Below, one piece after another: positions 7,149-8,509 of a stretch of DNA of 8,509 nt. The translations under genes and the position numbers were made by a program. Each line of letters begins with the position of its first letter. The first letter of the stretch is position 1. Below the pieces are notes generated by a model. That model ran no database searches. It saw only the letters and a program-made list of their open reading frames with translations, and was not told the DNA's origin. Source of the stretch: Candidatus Gorgonimonas leptogorgiae (GTDB lineage: Bacteria > Pseudomonadota > Gammaproteobacteria > Pseudomonadales > Endozoicomonadaceae); contig CAKNAD010000046.1 in NCBI GenBank assembly GCA_929200515.1, positions 1 through 8,509 on the forward strand, in the 5' to 3' direction.

Positions 7149-7161
7149 CTTTTACTTGAAA
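7149..7161 (+). promoter_or_regulatory. Element shared upstream of the two plus-strand genes, copy 2
   Basis: CTTTTACTTGAAA lies 28 bases before the ATG at 7190 and differs at one base from the copy at 5390-5402. The similar spacing to the start codon suggests common control of the two genes. A shared ancestry of the upstream region or chance in AT-rich DNA are alternatives. Confidence 0.35.
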
Positions 7162-7189
7162 GTCAGTGCCTTATACATGAGAGCTTTTT

Positions 7190-8509
7190 ATGCAAATAAC
7201 TAATAGCCATCAGCAGTTAACAAATATACCAACTATTATAGAAAATACAGCTTTAATAACAAATAATGCAACAAACATCCAAACTAATAATAAAGCCAGA
7301 GATTTCCCTATAACTACAATTAATGAACGTAAATTACAACCATTAGCCAATAAAGACTCTTATACTGAGAGTATACCGTTAGCAAGTAATCTGAATACCA
7401 AAGACTTTATTGAAGTTACGAGAAGAATCAAAAAAAGTGAATTAAATTTTGTAGATAACCAGTTACGTTGCGTTAATAATCAAGAATTAACTAAACTACA
7501 ACAAATTTGTCAGCAACCTGAATTAATATTAACAACAGAAAATGCTTTTTTTAGCGATAAAAAATTCCCTTTTATTATATTAAAAGCATTACAGTTAGAA
7601 ATTTTATCTGTATTTGAATTTGCAAGTTTACAGACTTGGCATGAAGTTTATAACGAGCAAAAATTAATGCACCCTAAAGCTAGTCCTCAGTTATATAACT
7701 TATTAAATACAGATAATAGCTATAATGAAGCTGCATGGGAAATTATAATCTCAACCATAGAAAGTTGTAACCATAGTTTAAATAAAGATGTAATTCAAAT
7801 AAATAATTCTCAAGTTGTATCAACTCTTAAACAGCAATCACATTCAAACTCTGCAATAGATAATTGCTTTATCCTATTTCCATTATCCACAGCGATTGAT
7901 GAAAATGGTTTATATAAAAGACTGATGAGTTCTGGTATAAAGTTCTTTTCAGTTTATAACAATAACAGAATCTCAGTTAGCATGGCTTTATACCAAGAAT
8001 TTTTTAATGCTACATTTGCTAATAATTTATGTAAAATAAATCCAGTTATCGGAATAAGCACACCACAAGATATCAGAGACAGTGGCTATAGATTATTACG
8101 AGATTTTGCTATACCTTTCCCTAATCATCCGTTCCCTGAAAAAGTACACGGATATTTTGTTAAAGAAATATTAGAATTCCAGCATCATGATATTTATCAT
8201 GTATTTCATATGTGTTTAATGACTCCTGAGTCTATTAAGTTTTATTTAACGATAGGTGATGCACTGTTGAGCTTAAGAGATAAATGCAATACAACAATTA
8301 ATATATTAAAGAAATTAGCTATTATAAAAATAGATAAACTAGGTGATTTCAAAAACAAGTTAAAAAAAATGCAACCAGACAATACAATTAAAGCAGAAAA
8401 ATTATTATTTAACGAGTTTTATATTTTAAAAAAAATATTAGATAAGTTAAAAACTATGCGTAAAGCTTATGGACAATTCAAGTTTGAACTGTATGATGCA
8501 GATGTACGT
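7190..8509 (+). CDS. Unrecognised protein, C-terminus beyond the right edge (440 codons present)
   Basis: The frame is open from ATG 7190 to the window edge. An in-frame TGA at 7178-7180 rules out a longer start, and a weak GAGAG site lies seven bases upstream of the ATG. I do not recognise the family. Residues 1-70 are polar, Asn/Thr/Gln-rich and probably disordered. Residues 126-158 (FPFIILKAL to Trp150 and beyond) loosely resemble an F-box: Phe-Pro, an amphipathic helix, then a Leu-x-x-Trp near the expected place, though with about three residues missing. Residues 281-340 look like a compact domain with IGISTPQDIRDSGYR, IPFPNHPFPEKVHGY and a histidine-rich HHDIYHVFH at 332-340 that could bind metal. 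From about 355 onwards it is Lys/Leu-rich and probably coiled coil. There is no signal peptide or membrane span. Following the F-box/WD40 gene with a shared upstream element, it may be a second effector; that is inference. Confidence 0.8.
   Translation, partial: MQITNSHQQLTNIPTIIENTALITNNATNIQTNNKARDFPITTINERKLQPLANKDSYTESIPLASNLNTKDFIEVTRRIKKSELNFVDNQLRCVNNQELTKLQQICQQPELILTTENAFFSDKKFPFIILKALQLEILSVFEFASLQTWHEVYNEQKLMHPKASPQLYNLLNTDNSYNEAAWEIIISTIESCNHSLNKDVIQINNSQVVSTLKQQSHSNSAIDNCFILFPLSTAIDENGLYKRLMSSGIKFFSVYNNNRISVSMALYQEFFNATFANNLCKINPVIGISTPQDIRDSGYRLLRDFAIPFPNHPFPEKVHGYFVKEILEFQHHDIYHVFHMCLMTPESIKFYLTIGDALLSLRDKCNTTINILKKLAIIKIDKLGDFKNKLKKMQPDNTIKAEKLLFNEFYILKKILDKLKTMRKAYGQFKFELYDADVR

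Noticed and set aside
7036..7189. Terminator or strong promoter between the F-box/WD40 gene and the next gene
   Set aside because: No stem with a T run is visible. TTGCAC at 7108-7113 lacks a -10 box at proper spacing, so read-through from the upstream gene remains possible.
1..8509. CRISPR array, tRNA, rRNA, insertion sequence or phage remnant
   Set aside because: I found no regularly spaced repeats, no cloverleaf, no transposase or integrase sequence, and no terminal inverted repeats with target duplications.

Overview
The window is AT-rich (roughly 30% G+C by eye). It carries two clearly gammaproteobacterial genes, a Vibrio-type gbpA and an E. coli-type dgt. Around them are four genes that look host-directed or have no family I recognise, one of which encodes a fusion of a eukaryotic-type F-box and a WD40 propeller. 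This mix suggests an animal- or protist-associated, probably intracellular gammaproteobacterium such as a Legionellales, Endozoicomonadaceae or Francisella-like lineage. The sequence does not settle which one.

Layout. On the minus strand, reading leftwards: a 143-residue protein with two glycine-rich membrane helices (4729-5160); dgt, a dGTP triphosphohydrolase (3078-4532, restarted at an internal ATG with a good ribosome binding site); gbpA, a secreted chitin-active lytic polysaccharide monooxygenase with its full four-domain layout (1373-2806) and a clear terminator; and an unrecognised protein that runs off the left edge (1-1114). On the plus strand: the F-box/WD40 protein (5434-7035), then an unrecognised protein that runs off the right edge (7190-8509). 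I see no rRNA, tRNA, insertion sequence, phage gene or CRISPR array.

Organisation. Gaps of about 150 to 275 bp separate all the genes, so each is probably transcribed alone. The 143-residue protein and the F-box/WD40 gene are divergent and share a 273-bp intergenic region. That region holds a near-consensus sigma-70 promoter overlapped by an inverted repeat. gbpA also has a promoter whose -35 box lies inside an inverted repeat. The two plus-strand genes share a CTTYTACTTGAAA element about 30 bp before their start codons.

How the genes may work together. GbpA would bind and oxidatively cleave chitin or attach to GlcNAc-bearing host surfaces. The F-box/WD40 protein would act inside a eukaryotic cell by recruiting host SCF ubiquitin ligase to a target. 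dgt is housekeeping nucleotide metabolism. The most interesting part is the right half (4729-8509), which reads as a small cluster of candidate secreted effectors of unknown families. No secretion system is visible here.
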